A DNA stretch of 64,000 bases, taken from positions 1,302,001 to 1,366,000 of the forward strand of contig NZ_FIZX01000001.1 of the NCBI RefSeq assembly GCF_900055185.1. The letters run 5' to 3'. This DNA is from Grimontia celer. Its GTDB lineage: Bacteria > Pseudomonadota > Gammaproteobacteria > Enterobacterales > Vibrionaceae. A program made the position numbers and the translations under genes. The notes under the pieces are model-generated. The model did not search any database. It worked only from the letters and a program-made list of their open reading frames with translations, and was not told where the DNA came from. This document shows, in pieces, positions 17,767 to 25,755 of the stretch. How positions within the stretch are numbered: the stretch's first letter is position 1; each line of letters opens with the position of its first letter.

Positions 17767-17801
17767 AAAAAGCCCAGATTCGATAAGAGTCTGGGCTTTT
17801 T
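17767..17801. terminator. Bidirectional terminator between convergent element operons
   Basis: AAAAAGCCCAGA / TCTGGGCTTTTT with flanking A and T runs closes both the plus-strand pair and the minus-strand gene at 17834. Confidence 0.85.
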
Positions 17802-17833
17802 AGTATCTCATACTTCATTATAACATTTTATTA

Positions 17834-18205
17834 CTAGAAGAATCGTAACCTATGCTTTTTATCTAAATCCCTAGCGCAATGAATACATAAGTCATGCCAG
17901 TTGTCATCCTCTTGATACTTTATAATCATTCGCTTGTGTCTCGCTGTCTTATCTTTCCCACAACAAGTACAAGCAAACTCAGAACGCCAGTGTCCTTCCG
18001 TCAGATACGGGTATCTGTATTCAACCTTCCTTGGTTCTGCTCTTTCAATAACAACGTGTGCGAATCTATCTGGGTTCACTGGTTCTTTGAAATCAAAGTG
18101 ATTGTAAGACAATGGAATATCATTATTTCCATCAGTTGTTTTTGCTGCCTTTACCCAAGCATATAAGCCAATAGCAACAAGGATAATAATAATGATAGTT
18201 TCCAT
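17834..18205 (-). CDS. Membrane-anchored putative zinc-ribbon protein
   Basis: The 123-residue protein starts with one N-terminal membrane helix (METIIIIILVAIGLYAWV). A soluble domain follows with two Cys pairs, CTCCGKDK (around residue 80) and CIHCARD (around 107), which could bind zinc like an HNH-type or ribbon fold. No complete HNH catalytic motif is evident. GGAG stands before the ATG. It is the last gene of the right-hand minus-strand block, with other membrane proteins, and may be part of the element's superinfection or anti-phage cargo. Confidence 0.55.
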   Translation of the reverse strand: METIIIIILVAIGLYAWVKAAKTTDGNNDIPLSYNHFDFKEPVNPDRFAHVVIERAEPRKVEYRYPYLTEGHWRSEFACTCCGKDKTARHKRMIIKYQEDDNWHDLCIHCARDLDKKHRLRFF

Positions 18206-18282
18206 TTAACTCACTCCAAATAAGGGCTGAATCTATTATCTCAAATACAGCCCGTTAGTTATAGACTACGAAAAGTATGGTA

Positions 18283-18657
18283 TTACTTCATTACTTGAAC
18301 GGCGGTTTTAAGTTTCTCTAAATCAACCTTCTTACCCGCTGTGATGTTTAAGAACATCTGTTTTAATAGCTCGTTGTTGTCGTGCTTCTCTTCGTTCTGT
18401 AGATATAGCTCGATGAACTGTTCATTATATAAAGTGCGTTCAAATGAATTCTGGCTTACTTTCGCGCTTTGCTTTGCTGTCTGGTTGCCCTCAGTTGCAC
18501 AAGCCATTACCAGTGCAACAACCCAACCAACTAATGACCATCCTAGAAATAGGTTCACCACGAACACCATGAACGTTTTACCACTGTCACGCATTGAAGC
18601 AGTAAGTGTAGGAATGAAGTAAATGAATAGAGCTAGAATAATTATAATAAATTCCAT
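18283..18657 (-). CDS. Superinfection immunity (Imm-like) membrane protein
   Basis: The 124-residue protein carries the short membrane domain of the phage superinfection immunity family. IIIILALFIYFIPTLTA is followed by a polar turn, then VVNLFLGWSLVGWVVALVMA with the family pattern N-LFLGW-GW-ALV. A soluble helical tail (residues 60-124) is additional. Relatives of T4 Imm sit in the inner membrane and block DNA entry by a second phage. In this element it would protect the host or the element against competitors. The assignment is by motif. Confidence 0.7.
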   Translation of the reverse strand: MEFIIIILALFIYFIPTLTASMRDSGKTFMVFVVNLFLGWSLVGWVVALVMACATEGNQTAKQSAKVSQNSFERTLYNEQFIELYLQNEEKHDNNELLKQMFLNITAGKKVDLEKLKTAVQVMK

Positions 18658-18757
18658 TAGTTGAACCCCTTTAAGTTATTAATATTACCTGAACGTTTTG
18701 GACGACCTACATTAATAGGCTTGTATAACCTTAAAAATACTTCTATCTTGAAGGTCA

Positions 18758-18967
18758 TCAATTGACCTTATGAATAATTGTTGCGCCTAAACCTAGAATG
18801 TATGAGATACAAACCAATATTGAATGAGGTACTACAGCGAATGCGACAATACCTGCTAGTTGTTCCCATGAATACACGTTCTCATACATAGAGAACCATA
18901 TAGAGAAAGCAGGACACGCCAATAAAAGAACAGCCATTACATTAAGAAAGCGTTTTGCAATATTCAT
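18758..18967 (-). CDS. Small two-helix membrane protein (69 aa)
   Basis: Not recognised. There are two hydrophobic helices, about residues 8-28 (VMAVLLLACPAFSIWFSMY) and 38-63 (IVAFAVVPHSILVCISYI). The start overlaps the stop of the upstream 83-residue gene by four bases, so the two are coupled. It sits between the immunity-like gene and the attR end. Small membrane proteins at this place are often exclusion factors or holins; the sequence supports neither in particular. Confidence 0.5.
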   Translation of the reverse strand: MNIAKRFLNVMAVLLLACPAFSIWFSMYENVYSWEQLAGIVAFAVVPHSILVCISYILGLGATIIHKVN

Positions 18968-19215
18968 CCTTTCACCTCACAAAGTTGGTTGAATACGATT
19001 TCAAAGTTATGTGTTCTTAAATCCTTAATACCCCTTCTTACAGCAACTAAAACACCCTTTGCGCTATTCATTTGCGCGAAATAGGTAATAGAACCGATTT
19101 GAGCCTTTACGCCTATAACGCGCTTAGTTTTGCTTCCTACTGTTACCTGTTCGGTTTTCAGTTCTACGCCACTTGCCTTTTGTATTGCTTGCTCTAGAGT
19201 TTCAATAATCAACAT
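18964..19215 (-). CDS. Element protein of unknown function (83 aa)
   Basis: Not recognised. It is a soluble alpha/beta protein with a basic middle (VGSKTKRVIGVKAQIG) and C-terminal SGVLVAVRRG-like strand region. It forms a small operon with the 177-residue gene upstream (nine bases apart) and the membrane protein downstream (four-base overlap). Confidence 0.5.
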   Translation of the reverse strand: MLIIETLEQAIQKASGVELKTEQVTVGSKTKRVIGVKAQIGSITYFAQMNSAKGVLVAVRRGIKDLRTHNFEIVFNQLCEVKG

Positions 19216-19224
19216 ACCAGCCCC

Positions 19225-19758
19225 CTATAAGCACACGGTTTCAAGTTCTAACTGATACAAGCAACTTGCTTTAGCTAGGTTCTGTTCGTTCAATGGCTGC
19301 TCGTATACTTTGCGTGAGTGCTGACCAATGCCAACCGATACATATACGCGCTTCTCTTCGCCCTTGAATTGGGTGATAGCAATCTGGCACTTTCGGTTAT
19401 CAATACGTGTTGATAGGTACAGATAGATAGAAGCCGTTCCAGCTTGGCAAGCTCCGCCAACTTTTACCGCGTTCTTGCTGCTGTTGCGTGATAGGTCGTT
19501 GTGTAGGGCTGATTCGTGCAATACGTCTATCAATAGGTCGTGTTCTACTACGCCCGTTTTATCTGTTTGAACTGACTTGTTGAGACGCGCAAGCAATACG
19601 CCTTCAATCATATTTCTTTCGAGAATACAGCTTTTAGCAGTGCGGCAATTCTTCAACATGTTTTGGAGTTGACGCTCTGTTGTTGTCTTGTCCTGAATCT
19701 TTAGCAATAGCTTATCTAGTTGCGTTTGTGGTTTCTGTTCGTTAGTTAATGCTTTCAT
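19225..19758 (-). CDS. Element protein of unknown function (177 aa), next to attR
   Basis: Not recognised. The frame extends across attR into hutU, but the true start is the ATG at 19758, which has GGAG nine bases upstream and lies wholly inside the element. The first half is helical and basic (KLLLKIQDKTTTERQLQNM, cysteines in NCRTAKSCILERN). The second half is beta-rich. It leads the right-hand minus-strand operon; its promoter must overlap attR or come from the interrupted hutU DNA. Confidence 0.55.
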   Translation of the reverse strand: MKALTNEQKPQTQLDKLLLKIQDKTTTERQLQNMLKNCRTAKSCILERNMIEGVLLARLNKSVQTDKTGVVEHDLLIDVLHESALHNDLSRNSSKNAVKVGGACQAGTASIYLYLSTRIDNRKCQIAITQFKGEEKRVYVSVGIGQHSRKVYEQPLNEQNLAKASCLYQLELETVCL

Positions 19759-19776
19759 TCTGTGTTTCTCCAACTG

Positions 19777-19818
19777 GGTGTTAACTAATTTCTGACACGG
19801 CTGGAAGCTGGATCTACA
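19777..19818. other. attR of the 12-kb integrative element
   Basis: The element arm 19777-19796 begins GGTGTT and abuts the AC at 19797-19798, after which hutU resumes with GGCTGGAAGC. Together with the attL arm it rebuilds an attP whose two 20-nt arms mirror each other (GGTGTT-A-TAA-T pattern). Confidence 0.8.
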
Positions 19819-21095
19819 TTGGCTCACAAGGCATCGTTCAAGGTACCTATGAAACCTTTGTGGCCGTTGCCAAGAAACACTTTGGTGGTGAAGCGAAAGG
19901 TCGTTGGGTACTGACCGGTGGTCTTGGTGGCATGGGTGGTGCGCAGCCTTTGGCTGCAACCATGGCAGGTTTCTCTATGATTGCGGTTGAATGTGATGAA
20001 AGCCGAATCGATTACCGACTTCGTACCGGATACGTTGACAGAAAAGCCACAGATTTGGATGAAGCGCTCTCCATCCTTCAACAATCAATCGATGACAACA
20101 AGCCACTCTCCATTGGTCTGCTTGGTAATGCGGCTGATATCTTCGCGCAACTCGTCGAGCGCGGTATTACACCCGATGTAGTGACCGACCAAACTTCAGC
20201 GCACGATCCGCTAAATGGTTACTTACCGTTAGGCTGGACCATGGAAGATGCGGCAGAAAAGCGCAAAGCCGACGAGGCTGCGGTGATTGATGCCGCCAAA
20301 GCGTCTATGGCAGAACAGGTCAAAGCTATGCTCACTCTGCAATCACGCGGTGCAGCGACGTTGGATTACGGCAACAACATCCGCCAAATGGCTCTCGAAA
20401 AAGGCGTCGAAAACGCATTCGATTTTCCGGGTTTTGTTCCGGCGTACATACGTCCTCTTTTCTGTCAGGGCATCGGTCCTTTCCGCTGGGCTGCCTTGTC
20501 TGGCGATCCGGAAGATATCTATAAAACAGACCAGAAAGTCAAAGAACTGATCCCAGATAACCCTCACCTTCATAACTGGCTGGATATGGCGCGCGAACGC
20601 ATCCAATTCCAAGGCTTACCTGCACGTATTTGTTGGGTTGGCTTAAAGGATCGCGCTCGCCTTGGCCTAGCCTTTAACGAAATGGTGAAAAATGGCGAAC
20701 TGAAAGCGCCGGTCGTCATCGGCCGAGACCACTTGGACTCTGGTTCAGTCGCAAGTCCAAATAGAGAAACAGAAGGCATGATGGACGGCTCTGATGCTGT
20801 ATCAGATTGGCCCCTGCTCAATGCGCTGCTTAATACTGCTTCGGGAGCAACTTGGGTGTCACTGCACCATGGCGGTGGCGTTGGCATGGGCTTCTCGCAA
20901 CACTCTGGCGTGGTGATCGTGTGTGACGGTACCGACGATGCAGCAAAACGTGTTGGGCGCGTCTTGCACAACGACCCTGCCACCGGTGTGATGCGCCATG
21001 CAGATGCCGGATACGGTATCGCGATAAACTGCGCGAAAGAACAACAACTTGACTTACCTTTGCTAGACCTTCCAAACGTTCCGGTTAAGCAGTAA
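19799..21095 (+). pseudogene. hutU: Urocanate hydratase, 3' fragment after the element
   Basis: Homology to urocanase resumes with [11 protein letters not shown] and runs to the natural stop. This part holds the Rossmann-like glycine stretch [10 protein letters not shown] and [10 protein letters not shown], the region of the conserved NAD-binding cysteine. It also holds HHGGGVGMG near the end. No good ribosome site starts it inside the element boundary, so it is probably not translated as it stands. The sequence is undamaged otherwise, which means precise excision should give a working enzyme. It is followed 13 bp later by hutH. Confidence 0.93.
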
Positions 21096-21108
21096 GGGGC
21101 CAATAAAA

Positions 21109-22641
21109 ATGAATAAACTAACGCTCATTCCGGGTGCGCTAACACTCAAAGATCTTCGCCTTATCAGTCGTGAACCTACGCAGGTTCAGTTTGCCGAAGG
21201 TGTAGCTGAAACCATGCAAGAAAGCGTCGATACCGTTGCCAGCGTACTCGATAAAGGCCGTGTCGTTTATGGCATCAACACGGGTTTTGGCCTTCTTGCC
21301 AATACTCGTATTGAATTGGAAGACCTTGAAACTCTGCAACGTTCGATAGTGCTTTCTCATGCCGCAGGTATTGGCGATTTCATGGATGATGCCACTGTTC
21401 GCTTGATGATGGTTTTGAAAATCTCAAGCCTCGCCCGTGGTTATTCCGGTATTCGCTATTCGGTTGTTGAAGCTCTGGCAAAGCTCATTAATGCGGAAGT
21501 TTTCCCCTGCATTCCCAAGAAAGGCTCTGTCGGCGCATCAGGTGATTTGGCTCCCCTCGCCCACATGAGTACGGTTCTGTTGGGCGAAGGCCAAGCAAGA
21601 CACAAAGGCGAAGTCATCTCCGGCGCGATGGCACTGAAAATTGCCGGTTTAGAGCCGATCACACTCGGTCCCAAAGAAGGTTTGGCACTGTTGAATGGCA
21701 CACAAGCCTCAACCGCGTTTGCTTTGGAAGGACTCTTTGCCGCAGAGGATCTGTTTGCCTCGGCAACGGCTTGTGGCGCCCTTTCCGTTGAAGCGGCATT
21801 AGGCAGCCGCCGTCCGTTTGATCCTCGCATTCACCGCGTACGCGGTCACCGAGCTCAAATGGATGCAGCAGATGCTTACCGTCACCTGTTGGACACCAGC
21901 AGTGAAGTTGGCGACAGCCACCAAGGCTGTGAAAAAGTGCAGGATCCCTACTCTCTGCGCTGCCAACCTCAGGTGATGGGCGCATGCCTTCAGCAAATCC
22001 GACATGCCGCAGATGTCCTCGAAATTGAAGCAAACTCAGTGTCAGACAACCCACTGGTGTTCTGCGATGACGGTGACATCATTTCAGGTGGTAACTTCCA
22101 CGCCGAGCCCGTTGCCATGGCAGCCGACAATCTTGCATTGGCAATTGCTGAAATCGGCAGTTTGTCTGAAAGACGTATGGCATTACTTATCGATAGCGGC
22201 TTAAGCAAGCTTCCTCCGTTTCTTGTCGATAATGGCGGTGTCAACAGCGGTTTTATGATCGCACAGGTGACCTCTGCGGCGTTAGCCAGTGAAAACAAAA
22301 CACTGGCACACCCTGCTTCTGTAGATAGCCTGCCAACATCAGCCAATCAGGAAGACCACGTGTCGATGGCAACATTCGCAGGACGTCGTCTTGCAGAGAT
22401 GGCAGATAACACTCGCGGCATTCTGGCGGTAGAGTTGCTCGCCGCATGTCAGGGCTTGGATTTCCGAGCACCGCTGAAAACCTCTCAACGCCTAGAACAA
22501 ATCAAGGCAGAACTAAGAAGTCACGTCATCTTCTACGACAAAGACAGATACTTCGCGCCAGATATAGAGAAAGCAAACGCCCATCTTCTGGAAGCCAGCC
22601 ACAACAAATACATGCCGAACAAGTTGTTGCCCAGCTTCTAA
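21109..22641 (+). CDS. hutH: Histidine ammonia-lyase
   Basis: HutH converts L-histidine to trans-urocanate and ammonia, the first step of the pathway. The self-forming MIO cofactor triad Ala143-Ser144-Gly145 is present in [14 protein letters not shown], and length (510 residues) is standard. AAGGGG precedes the start. It is the last gene of the hut operon and is intact. The element upstream contains terminators facing the same way, so its expression from the hutI promoter is probably lost unless the element is excised or an internal promoter exists. Confidence 0.93.
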   Translation: MNKLTLIPGALTLKDLRLISREPTQVQFAEGVAETMQESVDTVASVLDKGRVVYGINTGFGLLANTRIELEDLETLQRSIVLSHAAGIGDFMDDATVRLMMVLKISSLARGYSGIRYSVVEALAKLINAEVFPCIPKKGSVGASGDLAPLAHMSTVLLGEGQARHKGEVISGAMALKIAGLEPITLGPKEGLALLNGTQASTAFALEGLFAAEDLFASATACGALSVEAALGSRRPFDPRIHRVRGHRAQMDAADAYRHLLDTSSEVGDSHQGCEKVQDPYSLRCQPQVMGACLQQIRHAADVLEIEANSVSDNPLVFCDDGDIISGGNFHAEPVAMAADNLALAIAEIGSLSERRMALLIDSGLSKLPPFLVDNGGVNSGFMIAQVTSAALASENKTLAHPASVDSLPTSANQEDHVSMATFAGRRLAEMADNTRGILAVELLAACQGLDFRAPLKTSQRLEQIKAELRSHVIFYDKDRYFAPDIEKANAHLLEASHNKYMPNKLLPSF

Positions 22642-22662
22642 GGCCGTATTTCGTTCTCTAAC

Positions 22663-22684
22663 GCCCCGTTTTTACGGGGCTTTG
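22663..22684 (+). terminator. hut operon terminator
   Basis: GCCCCG-TTTTTA-CGGGGC followed by TTTGTCTT, 20 bp after hutH. Confidence 0.8.
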
Positions 22685-22808
22685 TCTTATTTCCACCAAA
22701 ATTCAAAAAACCGACACAGATTGTGGGATTAGACACATATCACTCTCACTGAATTGCGCTACTATTTTGTTATCACACCAAATTTCATCGTCATGAAGAG
22801 GTGCACTT

Positions 22809-23672
22809 ATGTGGCATTCGCTCTCAGTTCAGCTTTCGCTCGCTCTGGGTCAGCAATTTGAAGTCGAAGAAAAGACCCCTATCGATGGTGGTGACATCAA
22901 CGAGTGCTACGCCATTGCCAGCGGGAATATGCGCTTCTTTGTGAAAGTGAATTCACGAGACAACTTGCCCGTTTTCGAAGCCGAAGCAGAAAGCCTTCGC
23001 CATCTTGCCAACAGTAGCGAAGTATCTATTCCTCAAGTGATTTACCTTGGCATCATCAAAGAGAAATCAGTGTTAGTGCTTGATTACATTCCCATGAAAC
23101 AACTCGACGCTGAAAACGCCTACCTTTTGGGTAAAGATCTCGCCCGTCTTCACCAATGGGGCGAGCAGTTGGAATATGGCTTTGATATAGATAACTTTAT
23201 TGGCACCACAGAGCAACGAAATAGCTGGCACCGCAAATGGGCAAACTTTTTTGCTGACCACCGTATCGGCTTGCAACTTCAATTAGCAGAAGAAAAAGGC
23301 ATGTCATTTGGGGATGTGGAAAGTATTGTTGAAGCAGTGAAAGAACGCCTCAATGGCCATCAGCCAAAGGCAAGCTTAGTGCACGGCGATCTATGGAAAG
23401 GAAATGCCTCATCAACCATGAATGGTCCAATCGTATACGACCCTGCCTGTTATTGGGGAGATCGTGAAGTAGACATTGCCATGACCCATCTCTTTGGCGG
23501 ATTCCCTGAAGAGTTTTACAAGGGATATGAAGAAGTTTGGCCTCTTGATGGAGGATTTGAAGAACGTAAAGACCTCTACAATCTCTACCACATGCTCAAT
23601 CATTGCTTACTGTTTGGTGGTCCTTATTTGGCAGAAACCGAGGCACTGATCAACAAACTCGAGCTGAATTGA
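22809..23672 (+). CDS. Fructosamine kinase family protein
   Basis: The 287-residue protein is a fructosamine-3-kinase/APH-fold enzyme. The N-lobe lysine sits in FFVKVNS. The catalytic loop is LVHGDLWKGN and the metal site is VYDPACYWGDREVD. Relatives (YniA) phosphorylate sugars bound to lysines so that glycated proteins are repaired in the cytosol. GAGG stands before the ATG. It is followed by an HxpB-like phosphatase, the same neighbourhood as yniA-yniC in Escherichia coli. Confidence 0.88.
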   Translation: MWHSLSVQLSLALGQQFEVEEKTPIDGGDINECYAIASGNMRFFVKVNSRDNLPVFEAEAESLRHLANSSEVSIPQVIYLGIIKEKSVLVLDYIPMKQLDAENAYLLGKDLARLHQWGEQLEYGFDIDNFIGTTEQRNSWHRKWANFFADHRIGLQLQLAEEKGMSFGDVESIVEAVKERLNGHQPKASLVHGDLWKGNASSTMNGPIVYDPACYWGDREVDIAMTHLFGGFPEEFYKGYEEVWPLDGGFEERKDLYNLYHMLNHCLLFGGPYLAETEALINKLELN

Positions 23673-23702
23673 TTTTCCTGTAACGAAATCATCAGTCAAA
23701 AT

Positions 23703-23724
23703 AAGGCGCTTTGGCGCCTTTTTT
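23703..23724 (+). terminator. Terminator after fructosamine kinase
   Basis: AAGGCGC-TTT-GCGCCTT followed by TTTTCGTTTT. It leaves little room before the next gene, which starts 18 bp on. Confidence 0.75.
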
Positions 23725-23741
23725 CGTTTTAGGGAACCTTT

Positions 23742-24392
23742 ATGATCCAAGCAGCTATTTTCGATATGGACGGCCTTTTGGTCGATTCAGAACCCTTTTG
23801 GCAAGATGCAGAGCTTGCTGTTTTTCAAAGTCTGGGGGTAAAAATCACCCGCCAGGACACCATCGATACCACGGGCATTCGCATTGATCAGATTGTTAAG
23901 CACTATTACAACACTCAAGGCTGGAAAGGCCCTTCTTGTGATGAAGTGTGCGATATGATCCTCGACAAAGTGATTGAGCTGGTTTCGATTCATAAACCCA
24001 TGAAACCTGGTGTGATGCACGCACTAACGCTCTGTAGAGAGGCGAATCTACGCATTGCATTGGCATCCTCTTCCCCCATGAAACTCATCAATGCCTCTTT
24101 GGAAGCGTTGGGTATCGCTTCGTGGTTTGAGCAATGCCACTCTGCTGAACACCTTAAATATGGCAAGCCGCACCCAGAAGTGTATTTAAATGCTGCGGAA
24201 AGCTTAGGGATCGACCCTCAAAACTGTATTGCATTAGAAGATTCTTTCACTGGCCTATTGGCAGCAAAAGCAGCTCAGATGCGTACAGTTGTCGTGCCAG
24301 AACATGAGGTTGCTGCACAGGAGCGTTGGGTGATCAGCGACGTAAAACTTAACTCGCTAGACGAATTAAGCACGGAAATGCTAGGGGCTTAA
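23742..24392 (+). CDS. hxpB: HAD-family sugar phosphatase, HxpB/YniC-like
   Basis: The 216-residue enzyme has HAD motif I DMDGLLVDSEP (residues 8-18), motif II ASSSP (about 107-111), motif III lysine in KYGKPHPE and motif IV EDSFTG. The cap is of the beta-phosphoglucomutase/DOG type. HxpB dephosphorylates hexitol phosphates and 2-deoxyglucose-6-phosphate. It follows the fructosamine kinase gene but behind a terminator, so it may have its own promoter. Confidence 0.8.
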   Translation: MIQAAIFDMDGLLVDSEPFWQDAELAVFQSLGVKITRQDTIDTTGIRIDQIVKHYYNTQGWKGPSCDEVCDMILDKVIELVSIHKPMKPGVMHALTLCREANLRIALASSSPMKLINASLEALGIASWFEQCHSAEHLKYGKPHPEVYLNAAESLGIDPQNCIALEDSFTGLLAAKAAQMRTVVVPEHEVAAQERWVISDVKLNSLDELSTEMLGA

Positions 24393-24710
24393 TCTCTAAT
24401 ATAAGGGCAAAATGTCGAGTTTTGCCCTGTCGTTTCATTCCCTTCTTGAACGTTATTCACAGTTCGCAACCCACACTCACACTCTGTAATACTTTCTTAC
24501 GTATCCCATTCAGAACACCGGATACATCTGTTACAAATCATTTCTTAACCTAATAATTAAAAGCGATTTTCGGTGCTCGGTCATACTTTGTTCTTATTTC
24601 ACTGAGCAAACATTCTTGGGTTCTTAGAATGGAAACACATGGACGGTTCAAGAAACAGCTATCTTTGCATCGTCATGTAATAGGCTCGCAGTTCAGATAG
24701 GGAGTTGAAC
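24393..24710. other. Intergenic gap of 318 bp
   Basis: No gene is seen. The stretch is AT-rich toward its right end (CTAATAATTAAAAGC) and probably holds the promoter of the small zinc-ribbon gene. I see no clear riboswitch or repeat. Confidence 0.4.
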
Positions 24711-24914
24711 ATGCAAAACTTTACTGAAAGAGGGATCGATTGTCCGCACTGTGGACACAGGATTCGCATTACTTTGGATACCAGCGGCGGTGATCAGGAA
24801 TTTTATGACGATTGCCCGGCATGCTGTAACGCTATTCATTTGAATCTCATCATCGATTCTCAGCACAAAACCATCAACTTATTCGTAGATGCTGACGACG
24901 AGCAGATTTTCTAA
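24711..24914 (+). CDS. CPXCG-motif cysteine-rich protein
   Basis: The 67-residue protein has two metal-binding pairs, CPHCG and CPACC, spaced as in the CPXCG family, which probably makes a zinc ribbon. It starts at ATG 24711 with AGGGAG seven bases before; an in-frame TTG six bases earlier is less likely. The function of the family is unknown. A terminator follows. Confidence 0.8.
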   Translation: MQNFTERGIDCPHCGHRIRITLDTSGGDQEFYDDCPACCNAIHLNLIIDSQHKTINLFVDADDEQIF

Positions 24915-24936
24915 AATTTTCAGGCAGTCGATATAA

Positions 24937-24962
24937 GAAAAGCCAGCTGTAGCTGGCTTTTT
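24937..24962. terminator. Bidirectional terminator
   Basis: AAAAGCCAGCT / AGCTGGCTTTTT between the convergent CPXCG gene and riboflavin synthase gene. Confidence 0.8.
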
Positions 24963-24989
24963 CATTTTTAGGCAATCACTGAACAAGAC

Positions 24990-25601
24990 TTAGGCTTGTT
25001 TCGCAGCAAGTACCCTTTCAACGGTATCAACCACCGCCTGTGTTTGTGGGTCGACCTCAATGTTCACCCAGTCACCCTTCTCTCGCCAGCCCATATTGGT
25101 TCGCTGCAGTGTTTCTGGGATTAGATTGACGCAGAATCGGTTACCTTCAACAGCGCCAATAGTCAGGCTGATACCGTCAATACCAATATAGCCTTTATCA
25201 AAAACATACTTGGAGATGTTTGCAGGCACCTCGAACCATACCTGGCGATTGTTCTCTGACTCAATAACATCAACCACTTCGGCGGTACACATAATGTGTC
25301 CAGACATAGAGTGACCACCAATTTCATCACCGAATTTAGCTGCACGTTCAAGATTCACTTTATCGCCTTCTTGAACCTTTCCAAGATTGGTCAGTGCCAA
25401 TGTTGCCTGCATCAAATCAAACCACACCAGATCACCGTCGATTTTGGTCACGGTCAAACAACAGCCGTTATGCGCTACTGACGCGCCAATTTCCAACCCT
25501 TTACGCATCTCTTCATCAAATCTGAGTGCATGGCTCTGAAAATCTTTCTTTTTTTCTACCTGAATGATTTCTGAGGTGGTTTGAACAATACCTGTAAACA
25601 T
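24990..25601 (-). CDS. ribE: Riboflavin synthase, alpha subunit
   Basis: The 203-residue protein has the duplicated lumazine-binding barrels that make riboflavin from two 6,7-dimethyl-8-ribityllumazine molecules. It begins MFTGIVQ and holds NGCCLTV in the first barrel and [10 protein letters not shown] in the second. The frame extends seven codons upstream, but the conserved MFTGIV start at 25601 has AGGA before it. It is divergent from norM, the same arrangement as ribE/mdtK in enterobacteria. I see no FMN riboswitch in the 154-bp gap. Confidence 0.93.
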   Translation of the reverse strand: MFTGIVQTTSEIIQVEKKKDFQSHALRFDEEMRKGLEIGASVAHNGCCLTVTKIDGDLVWFDLMQATLALTNLGKVQEGDKVNLERAAKFGDEIGGHSMSGHIMCTAEVVDVIESENNRQVWFEVPANISKYVFDKGYIGIDGISLTIGAVEGNRFCVNLIPETLQRTNMGWREKGDWVNIEVDPQTQAVVDTVERVLAAKQA

Positions 25602-25755
25602 AACAATTCCTGATAACAGCATCTGGCTGTATTAACTATGATGCAAACAAAACACTAAATCTTAGCGAATTCCCAAAAGTATCCATTGTCGCTTTACAAT
25701 GCAAACGTATAATACAACTCCTTTTTCAGCCTCACTTTTCTTTCCGGAGTCATAG

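Larger units (their letters stand above)
7797..19796. mobile_element. 12.0-kb satellite-like integrative element in hutU
   Basis: The element is bounded by the two halves of hutU and a shared AC dinucleotide, and counts exactly 12,000 bp with the core once. Its DNA is visibly AT-richer than the hut genes. The left end holds a serine recombinase. A minus-strand block follows, with tape measure, two HK97-like capsid genes, a structured RNA region, a probable terminase small subunit and small genes. A plus-strand pair and a second minus-strand block with membrane and immunity-like genes complete it. I find no terminase large subunit, portal, protease, tail tube, baseplate, lysis or recognisable replication gene. 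This suggests a satellite that uses a helper phage, or a decayed prophage. Confidence 0.85.

Noticed and set aside
7797-19796. Complete functional prophage
   Set aside because: Terminase large subunit, portal, tail tube, baseplate, lysis and replication genes were not found, and 12 kb is too small for a siphophage.
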